Source: Oscillospiraceae bacterium
GTDB lineage: Bacteria; Bacillota; Clostridia; Oscillospirales; Ruminococcaceae
Assembly: GCA_020024285.1 (NCBI GenBank)
Contig: JAHHTZ010000008.1
Location: forward strand, 23,150 to 87,149
Length of the DNA stretch: 64,000 nt
Direction: 5' to 3'
Shown piece after piece: positions 52,643-61,161 of this stretch (the first letter of the stretch is position 1; each line of letters opens with the position of its first letter). Below the pieces are notes generated by a model. That model ran no database searches. It was given only the letters and a program-made list of their open reading frames with translations, and was not told where the DNA came from. Both the position numbers and the translations under genes were made by a program.

Positions 52643-52921
52643 TCATCCTTTTCCTTTTTTGAAGTGTCCGCTGCCCCGCCAGGTGTTGACCACACAGGTG
52701 AAGATCTGCCCACAGTGTTTGCACCGAATCATGTGAGCCATGATTTCATCCGCCCAGCCATCCTCTGTCTTTACCTTTTCCAGCGGACAGGTGGATTCCT
52801 CTTGTATCAGTTCAAATTCCCCCTCCGACACCAACTGCTGAATATAAGCAATGCAGACCAGATAGTCCTTTGGGGCGTCAAATTTTCTCCATGTTTGAAT
52901 GTTTCGGCAGTGCTCGCACAT
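52643..52921 (-). CDS. Small Cys-pair protein, first gene of immunity operon
   Basis: 92 residues from MCEHCRNIQTW; AAGGAGGG stands 8 bases before this ATG. Two CxxC pairs (CEHC at residues 2-5 and CKHCGQ near 72) suggest a zinc-binding fold. The end reads NTWRGSGHFKKGKG. No family name can be given with confidence. It begins the five-gene operon; the next gene follows after 19 bases. Confidence 0.65.
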   Translation of the reverse strand: MCEHCRNIQTWRKFDAPKDYLVCIAYIQQLVSEGEFELIQEESTCPLEKVKTEDGWADEIMAHMIRCKHCGQIFTCVVNTWRGSGHFKKGKG

Positions 52922-53358
52922 AATAGAACCCTCCTTACGCAAACATCTGCTGATATTTCTCTTAGTCTGTTTGGGGTCGCCCTGACGAGCGTTCCTTGCA
53001 AAACAAAACCGCCCCGCGCCGCACTGTCGCAGGGACAGTCCGACGCAGGGCAGGAAAAGGGCGCACGAAAACACAAGTCGGTTTGCAGGAACTGACATTT
53101 TCGGCACTTGATTTTATTTTGACAGATCGACCGGCTTCGGTACATCACATTTCACCTTTTTGTTACGAGATAAGGTCTGGATTTTGCTCACGGTACTTTC
53201 CTAAAATAGTATTTCTATCATATATGATTTTCTCATAAAACACAATGGCTATTTTCCCGTTTCCCGGATGGACCGTGCGGCGGCTGCGGGAGAAGCCCCC
53301 CGGCTGTGCCGAGGATTCCCAAAAAATTCCGTGACAGGTAGAAAGTAAACGTTCTTTG
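52922..53358. other. Upstream region of the immunity operon, no gene seen
   Basis: GC-rich from 52975 to 53060, then AT-rich. Frames on the minus strand continue upstream of 52921 but lack starts with ribosome sites, and their translations look like non-coding sequence. No clear promoter for the operon was found. Confidence 0.4.
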
Positions 53359-53367
53359 TGGTATAAT
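53359..53367 (+). promoter_or_regulatory. Extended -10 promoter for the lipoprotein gene
   Basis: TGGTATAAT at 53359-53367, 35 bases before the start codon, with no good -35 box. Confidence 0.55.
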
Positions 53368-53401
53368 TAAATAGAAATACGTTTCAGAAAGGTTGATGAT
53401 T

Positions 53402-54076
53402 ATGTCAAGTTCCCCAAAAAAAGCGTTGGCAGCACTGCTTGCCTGCGGATTGCTGCTGACATCTGCTGCATGCGGCACCCCTGCTCCAAAGGAGTCGGAC
53501 AAAGTCGCATCCAAAGAGGAGCAAGTAGAGATCGAAACAGAGGACAAGAAGGAGGAGCCTTCCTCCGAGCAGAAGCAGGCAGAAGGCAAATTGGATACAG
53601 CAGATTTGGAACAGCTCGATACAGAATATTTTGATTCTGTATTTCTGGCATCGATCACCGCACAAAATTGGACAAATCCCGAAGATCTAAGACCGGACAG
53701 CCTAATCAATTATTATACCGCCTCGCAGTATTATCAGCCTGACCGCAAAGCCGAAAGCAACATGAAAATCGACGAAACCGTGCCTTCCCGGAAATTGGAG
53801 GACGTTGTCCTGAGCCATTTTGATGTTTCCGTCGATTTTTTAAGAAGTGCAGAGGGATACGACAAAGAAAACGATGTTTACGCCTTGGAATATTTGGGGG
53901 GAGCGGCAAGCGCGAAGGTCGTAAAAGCAGAACAGAACGGGGATGTCCTCACGCTGTCCTTTGAGTATTACAGCCCAAGCGACGATGCAACCGTCATCCG
54001 CACCGGCACCTTGAGCATTCAAATCACGGGCGATGGATACCGATACCTGTCCTGTGCCACCGAAGCAAAGGAATAG
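53402..54076 (+). CDS. Lipoprotein of unknown function
   Basis: 224 residues from MSSSPKK, spaced correctly from AGAAAGG. Signal peptide with lipobox SAAC (Cys near residue 24), then an acidic Lys/Glu linker of about 40 residues, and a soluble domain of about 155 residues without recognisable motif. Monocistronic, with its own promoter and terminator. Confidence 0.75.
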   Translation: MSSSPKKALAALLACGLLLTSAACGTPAPKESDKVASKEEQVEIETEDKKEEPSSEQKQAEGKLDTADLEQLDTEYFDSVFLASITAQNWTNPEDLRPDSLINYYTASQYYQPDRKAESNMKIDETVPSRKLEDVVLSHFDVSVDFLRSAEGYDKENDVYALEYLGGAASAKVVKAEQNGDVLTLSFEYYSPSDDATVIRTGTLSIQITGDGYRYLSCATEAKE

Positions 54077-54087
54077 AATTTTGTATA

Positions 54088-54129
54088 AAAACCCTGAGCG
54101 CGCAGCGGATACTGCGCGCTCAGGGTTTT
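54088..54129 (+). terminator. Terminator after the lipoprotein gene
   Basis: ACCCTGAGCGCGCAG and CTGCGCGCTCAGGGT form a 15-bp stem around CGGATA with flanking A and T runs. Confidence 0.9.
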
Positions 54130-54231
54130 GCAATCAGTTTTAATAAAAAGTCGCTGAAGCTCAGGAGACTCGCTATGCGGGCGAGAGGGAGCTTTGTCAT
54201 GGCTGACAGATACGATACGGGGGGGAATCAC

Positions 54232-54495
54232 ATGGACAAACGATTTGAGGTGCCGTACAGCGATCCGCGATGGTGGTGGGAAAATTCCTTTTCACCGGTT
54301 TGCTTTGACTGCGCGCATTTTTGGGGAATGATCCGGCATAAACCGCGCTGCAAGGCATTTCCGGATGGGATTCCACGCGAGATCATCCTGTCAAGGGAGC
54401 AAAGGCATGAGGCGCCCTATCCCGAAGATCACGGAATCCGGTTTGAGCAGTACCGGGAGGATGAAACACGGTATAGATTACAGCCAGCCGTATAA
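54232..54495 (+). CDS. Small Cys-motif protein
   Basis: 87 residues from MDKRFEV, since GGGGGG stands 7 bases before it. It contains CFDCAHFWG, then RCKAFPDGIPREI and HGIRFEQY, a pattern shared by many small bacterial proteins with C-x2-C...C-x-AFPxGIP; three Cys could bind iron or zinc. Function unknown. Two Met codons further upstream are in frame, but without a ribosome site. Confidence 0.7.
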   Translation: MDKRFEVPYSDPRWWWENSFSPVCFDCAHFWGMIRHKPRCKAFPDGIPREIILSREQRHEAPYPEDHGIRFEQYREDETRYRLQPAV

Positions 54496-54497
54496 TC

Positions 54498-54671
54498 TTA
54501 CAAGAGCGGGATGCCGCCCTCGATGATAAAGTTTTCTAAGAAGCCTTTCAATTCCTCGCGATATTTGGATAAAACCGTGCAGTTTATGTGTCCGAAAAAG
54601 AGGAAATCCTCATCATAGCGATGCTCCGGCTCTTCCGGCGATACGCCGCAATCGGGGGAAGCAGTCTGACG
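54498..54671 (-). pseudogene. Remnant of an unknown protein C-terminus
   Basis: An open minus-strand frame of 57 codons with no start codon; it opens after a TGA at 54672-54674 and ends EELKGFLENFIIEGGIPLL. It looks protein-like, with EHRYDEDFLFFGHINC upstream, and may be the tail of a broken gene. No family recognised. Confidence 0.3.
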
Positions 54672-54727
54672 TCAAAAAGCCTTACCCGCTGCTGCTCCCT
54701 CCATTCTAAGCAGGGATTGCCCGTTTG

Positions 54728-55381
54728 CTACAGCTCTTTTTTCTCATAGAGCCGGCAGGAAATCAGATAGGATACCATAAACAGGACAAGGATCAATACC
54801 ACATAGCTCAGTCGAAACAGGAAATCGCCATTCGCAGCATCCCTGAACAAGGGGGTCATGATTGCGTTGCTGCAAAACAACAAGGTCATACCGGCAAGGA
54901 TGGAAATAACCAGAATCGGCTCTATCTTATCGTCTCCCAAAATCAGGGTCAGCGGTATCGTGAATGTGGGCATCGACAGCGCAAATCCCAAGCCAAAGAT
55001 GAATCCATAGCCCATCCGCTCCAAGTTTACAGCCCCGGCAGTCAGATAAAATGCCAGCGCAGTGAGCAGTGCCATCACGACACCGATCAGCACATAGAGC
55101 ATACAGGAAAGATAGCGCGCCGTGATCACGTCGTTTCGGCTGACGGGCATGGTCAGCTCAAATTTGTTCCATTTTGAGGCGGCATCCTTTTGCATGACCG
55201 TCATGGATAAGGCGCCGAAGCCTCCCAGATTGCCCGCGATGATCATGCTGAAGAGGTTGTCGCTGTCCATCGGGAGCTTTCCCGCGATCACAAGCACGAT
55301 GCCTGCGATGAGGGAGAGCAGCAAAGTCGCTTTCAACGAGCCCTCCACAGTGTAAAAGTTATTTCGAATCAGCCCTTTCAT
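54728..55381 (-). CDS. ABC-2 type permease
   Basis: 217 residues with six hydrophobic helices, of the ABC2_membrane_5 type. It begins MKGLIRNNFYTVEGSLK and has the FELTMPVSRNDVITARYLS segment between helices 2 and 3 that is typical of these permeases. It overlaps the ATPase gene by four bases. With that ATPase it forms an exporter of unknown substrate, regulated by the GntR-type gene at the head of the operon. Confidence 0.88.
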   Translation of the reverse strand: MKGLIRNNFYTVEGSLKATLLLSLIAGIVLVIAGKLPMDSDNLFSMIIAGNLGGFGALSMTVMQKDAASKWNKFELTMPVSRNDVITARYLSCMLYVLIGVVMALLTALAFYLTAGAVNLERMGYGFIFGLGFALSMPTFTIPLTLILGDDKIEPILVISILAGMTLLFCSNAIMTPLFRDAANGDFLFRLSYVVLILVLFMVSYLISCRLYEKKEL

Positions 55382-56244
55382 CTTGTTTCCTCCTGCGTCA
55401 AAAGCGGTAAAATTTCATCGATCGTGGCATTGTCCACCACGATTTCGGGGTGTTCTCTCAGGAATTGCCCCTTGTTCTGCACGAGGACCTCCAGCTGCAA
55501 GCCCCGTTTTCGCATGGCAAGATACTCTGCGGGGTCGAGCTTTTCAAAGTCGCTCTGCTTCATCCGGGCAATCCCATACTGATACAGCAGCGTGTCCTTT
55601 TCCTCTGTCAGGATGATCCTGCCCTGATCGATAAAGGTGATATAGTCCGCCACCTTTTCGAGGTCGGAGGATACATGGGAGGACATCAAAATCGAGTGGT
55701 CTTCCTCTTCTACGAATTCCAGCAGGGTATCCAGCAGCTCCTCCCGTGCAACCGGGTCAAGTCCTGCGGTGGCTTCGTCCAGGATCAGCAGCCTTGCCTT
55801 GTGGGACAGTGCCGCACTGATGGACAGCTTCATGGTCATACCGCGGGAAAAGGTCTTGATTTTTTTGTCCGGCGGAATTTGGAATCGGTTCAGATAGGAA
55901 AAGAACTGCTCGCCCTGCCAATGCTCATAGACATCACGCAGTACCTTTTCCAGCTTTCTGGGGGTGAGCTCTCCGGAAAAATGGATGGTGTCGAACACCA
56001 CGCCGATGTCATTGCGGATCGCCCGGTTTTTGTCCGTCATGGTTTCCCCGAAGAAGGTGACATCACCGCTGTCCTTTTGGATAATATTGAGTATCGCGTT
56101 GATCGTGGTGCTTTTTCCGGCGCCGTTTTTTCCCACAAAGCCAAGGATGGAGCCTTTGGGGATTTGAAACGAAACATGGTCGAGCCGAAACGCTGCCTTT
56201 TGATACGACTTACATAGATCATGGATTTGCAATGCTGCTTGCAT
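55378..56244 (-). CDS. ABC transporter ATP-binding protein
   Basis: 288 residues. Walker A GKNGAGKST (near residue 38), signature FSRGMTMKL (near 134), Walker B LLILDEAT (near 155), and switch His in MSSHV (near 190). The C-terminal extension of about 70 residues is usual for ABC-2-type exporters. It starts directly at the end of the GntR gene and overlaps the permease gene. Confidence 0.92.
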   Translation of the reverse strand: MQAALQIHDLCKSYQKAAFRLDHVSFQIPKGSILGFVGKNGAGKSTTINAILNIIQKDSGDVTFFGETMTDKNRAIRNDIGVVFDTIHFSGELTPRKLEKVLRDVYEHWQGEQFFSYLNRFQIPPDKKIKTFSRGMTMKLSISAALSHKARLLILDEATAGLDPVAREELLDTLLEFVEEEDHSILMSSHVSSDLEKVADYITFIDQGRIILTEEKDTLLYQYGIARMKQSDFEKLDPAEYLAMRKRGLQLEVLVQNKGQFLREHPEIVVDNATIDEILPLLTQEETR

Positions 56245-56622
56245 TTACTCACTCTCCTCATAAAATAATTTCAGAAGCTGCTGGATTTTTTCCAGAGGGA
56301 TCCCATTTGTGCGGGCAATCTCGGCTGCCTGCTCCAGATGCTCTTCCACGCGCTTTTGCTGCTCCTCCTGGATAAAATCCTTGTTTTGGGCGGCGACGAA
56401 GCTGCCGCGCCCGACGTTTGTTGCAATAAAACCATCCCTTGCCAGATCCTCATAGGCTTTTTGTACCGTGATCACGCTGACGTGGATGGTCTTTGCCAGC
56501 GTGCGCATGGATGGGATCGCATCTCCCGTTTTCAGCTCGCCGCTCATAATCATCGCCTTGATCTGAGATGTGATCTGCTCGTAGATGGGTTTATCGGTGT
56601 TGCTGCTGATGATGATTTCCAC
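56245..56622 (-). CDS. GntR family regulator, YtrA subfamily
   Basis: 125 residues, GTG start with GGGAGG 6 bases upstream. The winged helix-turn-helix (PIYEQITSQIKAMIMSGEL and IPSMRTLAKTIHVS) fills the first 75 residues; the short C-terminal helices are those of the YtrA subfamily, which lack a large ligand domain and usually repress the ABC exporter genes beside them. A perfect palindrome over the transcription start supports autoregulation. Confidence 0.92.
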   Translation of the reverse strand: MEIIISSNTDKPIYEQITSQIKAMIMSGELKTGDAIPSMRTLAKTIHVSVITVQKAYEDLARDGFIATNVGRGSFVAAQNKDFIQEEQQKRVEEHLEQAAEIARTNGIPLEKIQQLLKLFYEESE

Positions 56623-56650
56623 AGAAAACCTCCCGACTGATTGTATTGAA

Positions 56651-56671
56651 TGTACTTATTGTATAAGTACA
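56651..56671. promoter_or_regulatory. Operator of the GntR/YtrA regulator
   Basis: TGTACTTAT (56651-56659) and ATAAGTACA (56663-56671) form a perfect inverted repeat around TGT, adjoining the -10 box, so a bound repressor would block the promoter. Confidence 0.75.
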
Positions 56672-56698
56672 TTATACTTATATTTCGGAATATGTCAA
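56671..56698 (-). promoter_or_regulatory. Consensus promoter of the GntR-ABC operon
   Basis: On the minus strand TTGACA (56693-56698), 16-base spacer, TATAAT (56671-56676). Confidence 0.8.
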
Positions 56699-56879
56699 GG
56701 GGGAAAATTTGCGCCGGCGGCAGCGCAAATATGCAGGTGCAGGCTATAAATGGGGGAATGGATTTTGAGCAGCTGTAAAATTCCACGTTTTCCATGGAAT
56801 GATGTGGAAGTTTTGGATAGAATGGAGGGAAAAGGAAGCTGAAATTTCAGAGTGACAGAATGGGGGAGGGGAACTTTTT

Positions 56880-57045
56880 ATGATCGAAAAAATACATACC
56901 ACCAAGCAGGGAGCAATCCACTACTGGGTATCCGCTCCAGTGGACAGCGATGCTCCTGCGCTGATTTTTCTTCCGGGACTGACTGCGGACCACAGGCTGT
57001 TTGATAAACAGATCGAGCATTTTGAGCACAAGCACACGGTTTTTG
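56880..57045 (+). pseudogene. N-terminal fragment of an alpha/beta hydrolase
   Basis: The first 55 codons encode an alpha/beta hydrolase start: GAIHYWVSAP, LIFLPGLTADHRLFDKQIE and HTVFV, where the oxyanion region LPGLTADHR is typical. After 57045 the expected continuation towards the Gly-x-Ser-x-Gly nucleophile is missing and unrelated AT-rich sequence begins. GGGAGGGGAAC precedes the ATG. The frame happens to stay open into the KAP gene. The rest of the hydrolase was not found in the window. Confidence 0.75.
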
Positions 57046-57077
57046 TATGTATTAGGAATCTTATTAGGGGTGATTAT

Positions 57078-58895
57078 ATGAAAATAGAGGATGAAATCCG
57101 CATATATTGTCAAGAAATAGAACCTGTAGGAGCATTGTTGTTAACTGGAGAATGGGGATGTGGAAAGACATATTTTATAAATCATACATTAAAAGACAAA
57201 CTTTCCAATGAGGCGGTGTTGCTCAGGATTTCACTATTTGGGATTACAAAACCAGAAGAGGTTCAAAAGGCTATTAGGCAAGCGTGGGTGAGGGCTTGGC
57301 TCGAAGAAACTGGAAATACTAATTTTTCCGAAGCTATGGAAACAGGAAGAAGTTGGTTGAATAAATTATCTGATATTTTTCCAGATAATCTACAAAAAAT
57401 TGTAAGAGCAGATGTTACAGAGTTTATTCCGTTGAAAAATAAGATGAATGGAAAATCAGTAATTCTGATTTTTGATGATTTAGAACGTTGTCAAATGGAT
57501 ACTGCTGATGTATTAGGAATTATTAATGACTATTGCGAAAACGAGAGATATCATACAATTATTGTTGCCAACCAAGAAAAAATCGAAAAGAATCAGTTAG
57601 ATAAAGCAAATAAGTTGTCATATGATGAAATAAAAGAAAAGATTATTCAGCGAACAATCAACTATGTGCCTAACTACCAGGAAATAGTGAAATCTGTTAT
57701 TGATGAAATGAAATATTCTGATGAGAGCTACGAAGAATTTGTTAAGAGTTGCGAAACAGATTTGCTGGATGTATTTGCACCCGATAGGGATGTGTTTGAA
57801 TGGATGGGCGATTCAGACAAAAACTCTCAGAAATATCCACATAATATTCGAAGTTTGAAATGTGCATTAAATGACTTTTATCGAGTATATAACCTGATAC
57901 AGTCAAAAGAATTAGAAGATATTAAGAATTATTTCTGCGCTTTCATAGCTTATATGCTGGCATATAAGGCTAACATCGTGAAAGAGAGTGTGCTTTTTGA
58001 TGCACAAATTCAAAAGATTTTTCCAGCATTCCAGGCAAAGTATATGTTGAACGGTGTGAAGGAATGGATCATACATGGTACATGGAATGAAGCTCGAATA
58101 GAAGCAGAGCTGGATTTTCTAAAAGAGAAGCAATGCGCGAACAAACCTTGGGAAATTATTAAATCCAATAAAATTATGGATGTTGATGATGATATCCTTA
58201 AAATCGGGTTTTCAAAATTTCTTAATTACGCATATGCTGGGAAATTAACGCTTGATGAGTATGTGCTTCTAATTAGCAACAGTCGTTTCGCGCGAGAATA
58301 TAATTATGAACTTCCTGAAGAAATTGAATGGGAAAAAATTGAGAGCGGCATTCACAGGCAAATCGAAAAAATAAAACAAGAGTGTCCAGAGGGGGAGATA
58401 TCATCTTCGATTATTTGTGAGAATGATAAAAAAAATTTCACACAGGAGGAATGGAAAGCATATCAAATGATTTCCCAATTTTCATGTAGAGACGAATGGA
58501 TGTTTTTCAAAAATCGGAAAATGTACATCGAGGAAATGCAAAAAACAGTAACAAGTGGGTTTTTCAATGTTCAGAACAGACGATTTGATTGTTTTAATAA
58601 GGAAATGGCAGATGCAACTGCACAAGCCTTTGTTAAAGCGAGAAACATGCAAAAGAATCAAATCATGAGTCAATTTATCAATATATGGAACTTAAATTTA
58701 AGTTCACCAGACACTAATTTTGAAAAAACAAAGGAAGGTCTTTTAGCCTTGAAAGAATTACTAAAAAAAAGCCTGCAGCATTCCCAAAATAAAAAGACCT
58801 TTTCAGAGATACATACTGAAAGATTTATAGTAGATATTGATGGGTTGGTAGGCAAAATAAATGAAGAACTGGCTAAGAATGTACAATCTATCTGA
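57078..58895 (+). CDS. KAP family P-loop NTPase
   Basis: 605 residues from MKIEDE, with TTAGGGGTG 6 bases upstream. Walker A GEWGCGKT near residue 23, Walker B-like LIFDDLERC near 131, and the KAP-type LLLTGEWGCGKTYFINH opening. No membrane helices are evident. KAP ATPases occur in plasmid, phage and defence loci, and some take part in phage exclusion. GC content is in the mid-30s per cent on the lines I counted, far below the flanks, and it interrupts a hydrolase gene, so it was acquired by transfer. The longest frame starts in the hydrolase remnant and could give a 671-residue fusion if that start is used. Confidence 0.85.
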   Translation: MKIEDEIRIYCQEIEPVGALLLTGEWGCGKTYFINHTLKDKLSNEAVLLRISLFGITKPEEVQKAIRQAWVRAWLEETGNTNFSEAMETGRSWLNKLSDIFPDNLQKIVRADVTEFIPLKNKMNGKSVILIFDDLERCQMDTADVLGIINDYCENERYHTIIVANQEKIEKNQLDKANKLSYDEIKEKIIQRTINYVPNYQEIVKSVIDEMKYSDESYEEFVKSCETDLLDVFAPDRDVFEWMGDSDKNSQKYPHNIRSLKCALNDFYRVYNLIQSKELEDIKNYFCAFIAYMLAYKANIVKESVLFDAQIQKIFPAFQAKYMLNGVKEWIIHGTWNEARIEAELDFLKEKQCANKPWEIIKSNKIMDVDDDILKIGFSKFLNYAYAGKLTLDEYVLLISNSRFAREYNYELPEEIEWEKIESGIHRQIEKIKQECPEGEISSSIICENDKKNFTQEEWKAYQMISQFSCRDEWMFFKNRKMYIEEMQKTVTSGFFNVQNRRFDCFNKEMADATAQAFVKARNMQKNQIMSQFINIWNLNLSSPDTNFEKTKEGLLALKELLKKSLQHSQNKKTFSEIHTERFIVDIDGLVGKINEELAKNVQSI

Positions 58896-59154
58896 ATTTT
58901 AAGGAATGGTCAGGATTTCTTTGTTGAAACTTGAAGCTTTTTGCTACCATCTCAACTTTGCCCTACTGCTCTTTGGGTTATGCCCAGTAAGTGGACCTAA
59001 TCTATTGCAGGATAGCTCGAATAAATCGATTTTTGGATGAGGTCCCGAACTAAATAATTCCACTGCTTCACTTCGTTAGACAAGTGGTATGTGAGAGAAA
59101 AATTTACCAATTAATTACAAAATTCGCCGCCGCGATTCTCATAAGAAAGCAAAG
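58896..59154. other. Region after the KAP gene, no gene seen
   Basis: AT-rich, with stops in all frames. It does not contain the missing hydrolase part. The right junction of the insertion should lie here, but I see no repeat of the left junction. Confidence 0.4.
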
Positions 59155-59187
59155 AAAAAAAGCAGCATTTTCATGCTGCTTTTTTTA
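59155..59187. terminator. Hairpin terminator of the FUSC exporter operon
   Basis: AAAAAGCAGCAT and ATGCTGCTTTTT pair around TTTC, directly after the minus-strand stop. Confidence 0.88.
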
Positions 59188-60300
59188 TTAAAGACCTGCT
59201 TCCTCGTCCTCCTCGAGCTGTTCGAGCTCCTCAAGCTCCTCGCGGGTCGTAAGGGGAACATAGCGCTGATCGATCAGCTTGTCGTACACATAGATGAAGC
59301 CCAGCGCCAGCAGGACGCCGAACAGGTTATTGACAACACGCAGCAGCACAGCGCTGTGTATTCCGTAGATTCCGGCTGCCATCATCAGCGCACCGAAGCA
59401 GTTGATGCCCGATTTGAAGCGGTAATCGGTGCAGAAGCCGAGGAAAAATCCGCCCAGAGGTCCCAGCAGGGAGGTGAGGGACGGCGGTGTGATGAGATAG
59501 ATGGCAAAGAATGCAAGCGATCCGCACACGACACCGATCATACGATGGATGCAGCGGCTTTTGATGTTGACGCTGTAAGGATAGGTGGAGAGCATTGCCG
59601 CGCAGGAAAAGCCCATCCACATGAAGTGCTTGATGCCGCTGAAGTATCCAAGCGTCAGCACAAGCCCCACGCCCAGTGCCATGCGAAGCTGCCAGCGGCT
59701 TTTTTCGTTGGTAAGGTCAAAGCGCGCTGCCACCTCGCGAAAGCGGATGTTCTGGTGTTTTTTACGGTGCTTTGCATAAAAGATCGCGGCGCAGATGACA
59801 TACCCGATCAATGCCACGGCGGCGCGCTTGTAGAAAAGCTCGCCCGTTACGGGGTTCCCGCTGAGGAACACATACGCAAAGCCGTACATCCCGCCGTTGC
59901 CCATGATGGGGTTGTCGCTTGCCATCAGCAGGATGATGAAGAACGAGAGCGCATGGATGCACACGGCAAACACGGGATTTACAAGGGACGCTGCCACCGG
60001 AGAAACGAGCAGGAGGAAAAACGTGATGCCGAGATTGAGGAGAGAATCCTTGATGCAATAGCCAAAATCGACAAAGCGAAATCCCAGCATCAGGCAAAAC
60101 AGTGCAACGCCCATCGGACTGTTTTGGGGACCGAAATATTTTCCCACGGGGGCAATGCACAAAATGGCAAACAGCACGATGAGCGCCGAGCGCAGCCCCA
60201 TCGCAAGCCACAGACGCGCACGCTCCTTCGTTGTCTGGGCGGCGCGCAGCTTTTGTTTTACCACGGCAGGATCTAACTGAAGCAAATCATAAAAACGCAA
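59188..60300 (-). CDS. FUSC family membrane protein (putative exporter)
   Basis: 370 residues with two sets of hydrophobic helices (about residues 30-170 and 205-335) separated by a soluble basic stretch (YAKHRKKHQNIRFRE), the duplicated plan of the FUSC/aromatic acid exporter group. The C-terminus is strongly acidic (EELEELEQLEEDEEAGL). It starts 28 bases after the MarR stop, with AGGAGG upstream, so it is cotranscribed with and probably controlled by that repressor. Substrate likely a toxic organic acid or drug, but this is inference. Confidence 0.8.
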   Translation of the reverse strand: MRFYDLLQLDPAVVKQKLRAAQTTKERARLWLAMGLRSALIVLFAILCIAPVGKYFGPQNSPMGVALFCLMLGFRFVDFGYCIKDSLLNLGITFFLLLVSPVAASLVNPVFAVCIHALSFFIILLMASDNPIMGNGGMYGFAYVFLSGNPVTGELFYKRAAVALIGYVICAAIFYAKHRKKHQNIRFREVAARFDLTNEKSRWQLRMALGVGLVLTLGYFSGIKHFMWMGFSCAAMLSTYPYSVNIKSRCIHRMIGVVCGSLAFFAIYLITPPSLTSLLGPLGGFFLGFCTDYRFKSGINCFGALMMAAGIYGIHSAVLLRVVNNLFGVLLALGFIYVYDKLIDQRYVPLTTREELEELEQLEEDEEAGL

Positions 60301-60328
60301 TCAAAGTACCTCCTAAATTTTCTCAAAA

Positions 60329-60751
60329 TCAAATCTTATGTGTATTCGCAAAGAGAATAAGCTCGAACATGGCATCAAACTCCGGTCCCATCTGCCGGCG
60401 CAGCTCGTACAGCGGCGAGAGCAGGCTGTCGTAGTTTTGGCGCAGCTCCTCTTTTCCCTGCGCGGTGATGGAGAGGATGTAGCTGCGCTCGTCGGTAGGG
60501 TGCTTCTCCTTTTGAATATAGCCTTTTTCAAACAGTGCCCGAAGACAGCGGCTGACTGCCTCCTTTTTCATGGCGCTGCTGCGGCTCAGGGCAAGGGGCG
60601 TGCTGTCCTGCGGATTGAGATACAGCCGTGCGAGCAGCTCGCGCTCGCTGCTTGTCAGCGTCTGTTTTTGGGTCTGCGCCAGCAGAGCCCGCGATAAATG
60701 ATGCAGCTCCTGATGACAGCGCAGCATCTTGAGCCAGTCCGGCTTATCCAT
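60329..60751 (-). CDS. MarR family regulator
   Basis: 140 residues from MDKPDW, nine bases after GAGAGG; ATGs at 60760 and further upstream lie in or before the ribosome site. The winged helix is seen in STPLALSRSSAMKKEAVSRCL and the wing in KEKHPTDERSYILSIT. MarR proteins repress their own operon and release DNA on binding phenolic or other small molecules. Here the operon includes the FUSC exporter. A consensus promoter and a palindrome overlap its start. Confidence 0.9.
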   Translation of the reverse strand: MDKPDWLKMLRCHQELHHLSRALLAQTQKQTLTSSERELLARLYLNPQDSTPLALSRSSAMKKEAVSRCLRALFEKGYIQKEKHPTDERSYILSITAQGKEELRQNYDSLLSPLYELRRQMGPEFDAMFELILFANTHKI

Positions 60752-60774
60752 CCGATCCATCCTCTCACAATAAG

Positions 60775-60787
60775 TTAACAAAGTTAA
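60775..60787. promoter_or_regulatory. Candidate MarR operator
   Basis: TTAAC and GTTAA form an inverted repeat around AAA immediately downstream of the -10 box of the marR promoter. Confidence 0.55.
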
Positions 60788-60815
60788 TTATATAGCGCCT
60801 TCCCCACGCTGTCAA
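60787..60815 (-). promoter_or_regulatory. Consensus promoter of the MarR-FUSC operon
   Basis: On the minus strand TTGACA (60810-60815), 17-base spacer, TATAAT (60787-60792): full consensus. Confidence 0.85.
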
Positions 60816-60832
60816 GCTGAAAATTTTCTGCA

Positions 60833-61024
60833 TCATTCGCTTTTAAGCTGAGAGATGACAGCGTCGAGCAGCTGCTTTTTTTGAGCGGGCGCACAGCGCA
60901 GCGCACCGACGGCGCGCAGGATCGCGTCACAATATGCGTCGGCGGCGGCACGAATGAGCTGCTGCCTGCCTTCCTCAGTATCGGGGGCTTGCACCGCAAG
61001 CCGGATCGAAGGACTTTTTGCCAT
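60833..61024 (-). CDS. Small protein divergent from the serine recombinase
   Basis: 63 residues from MAKSPS, with GGGAGGTG upstream. Helical, with LIRAAADAYCDAILRAVGAL in the middle and a Lys-rich end; no recognisable motif. It lies back to back with the recombinase gene, 137 bases apart. Small divergent genes beside serine recombinases can encode recombination directionality factors, but nothing in the sequence proves this here. Confidence 0.6.
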   Translation of the reverse strand: MAKSPSIRLAVQAPDTEEGRQQLIRAAADAYCDAILRAVGALRCAPAQKKQLLDAVISQLKSE

Positions 61025-61161
61025 CACGATCACCTCCCTTCCTCTTTGGGGGGCATCGATCGCCGCCCCTCAAATCAGTCTATGCGCCGAAGGGCAGGCA
61101 TTTTCCCCCCGAAACGGAATATAGATAAAACAGCAGGACACGCACCGAGGAGGGGGACGCA

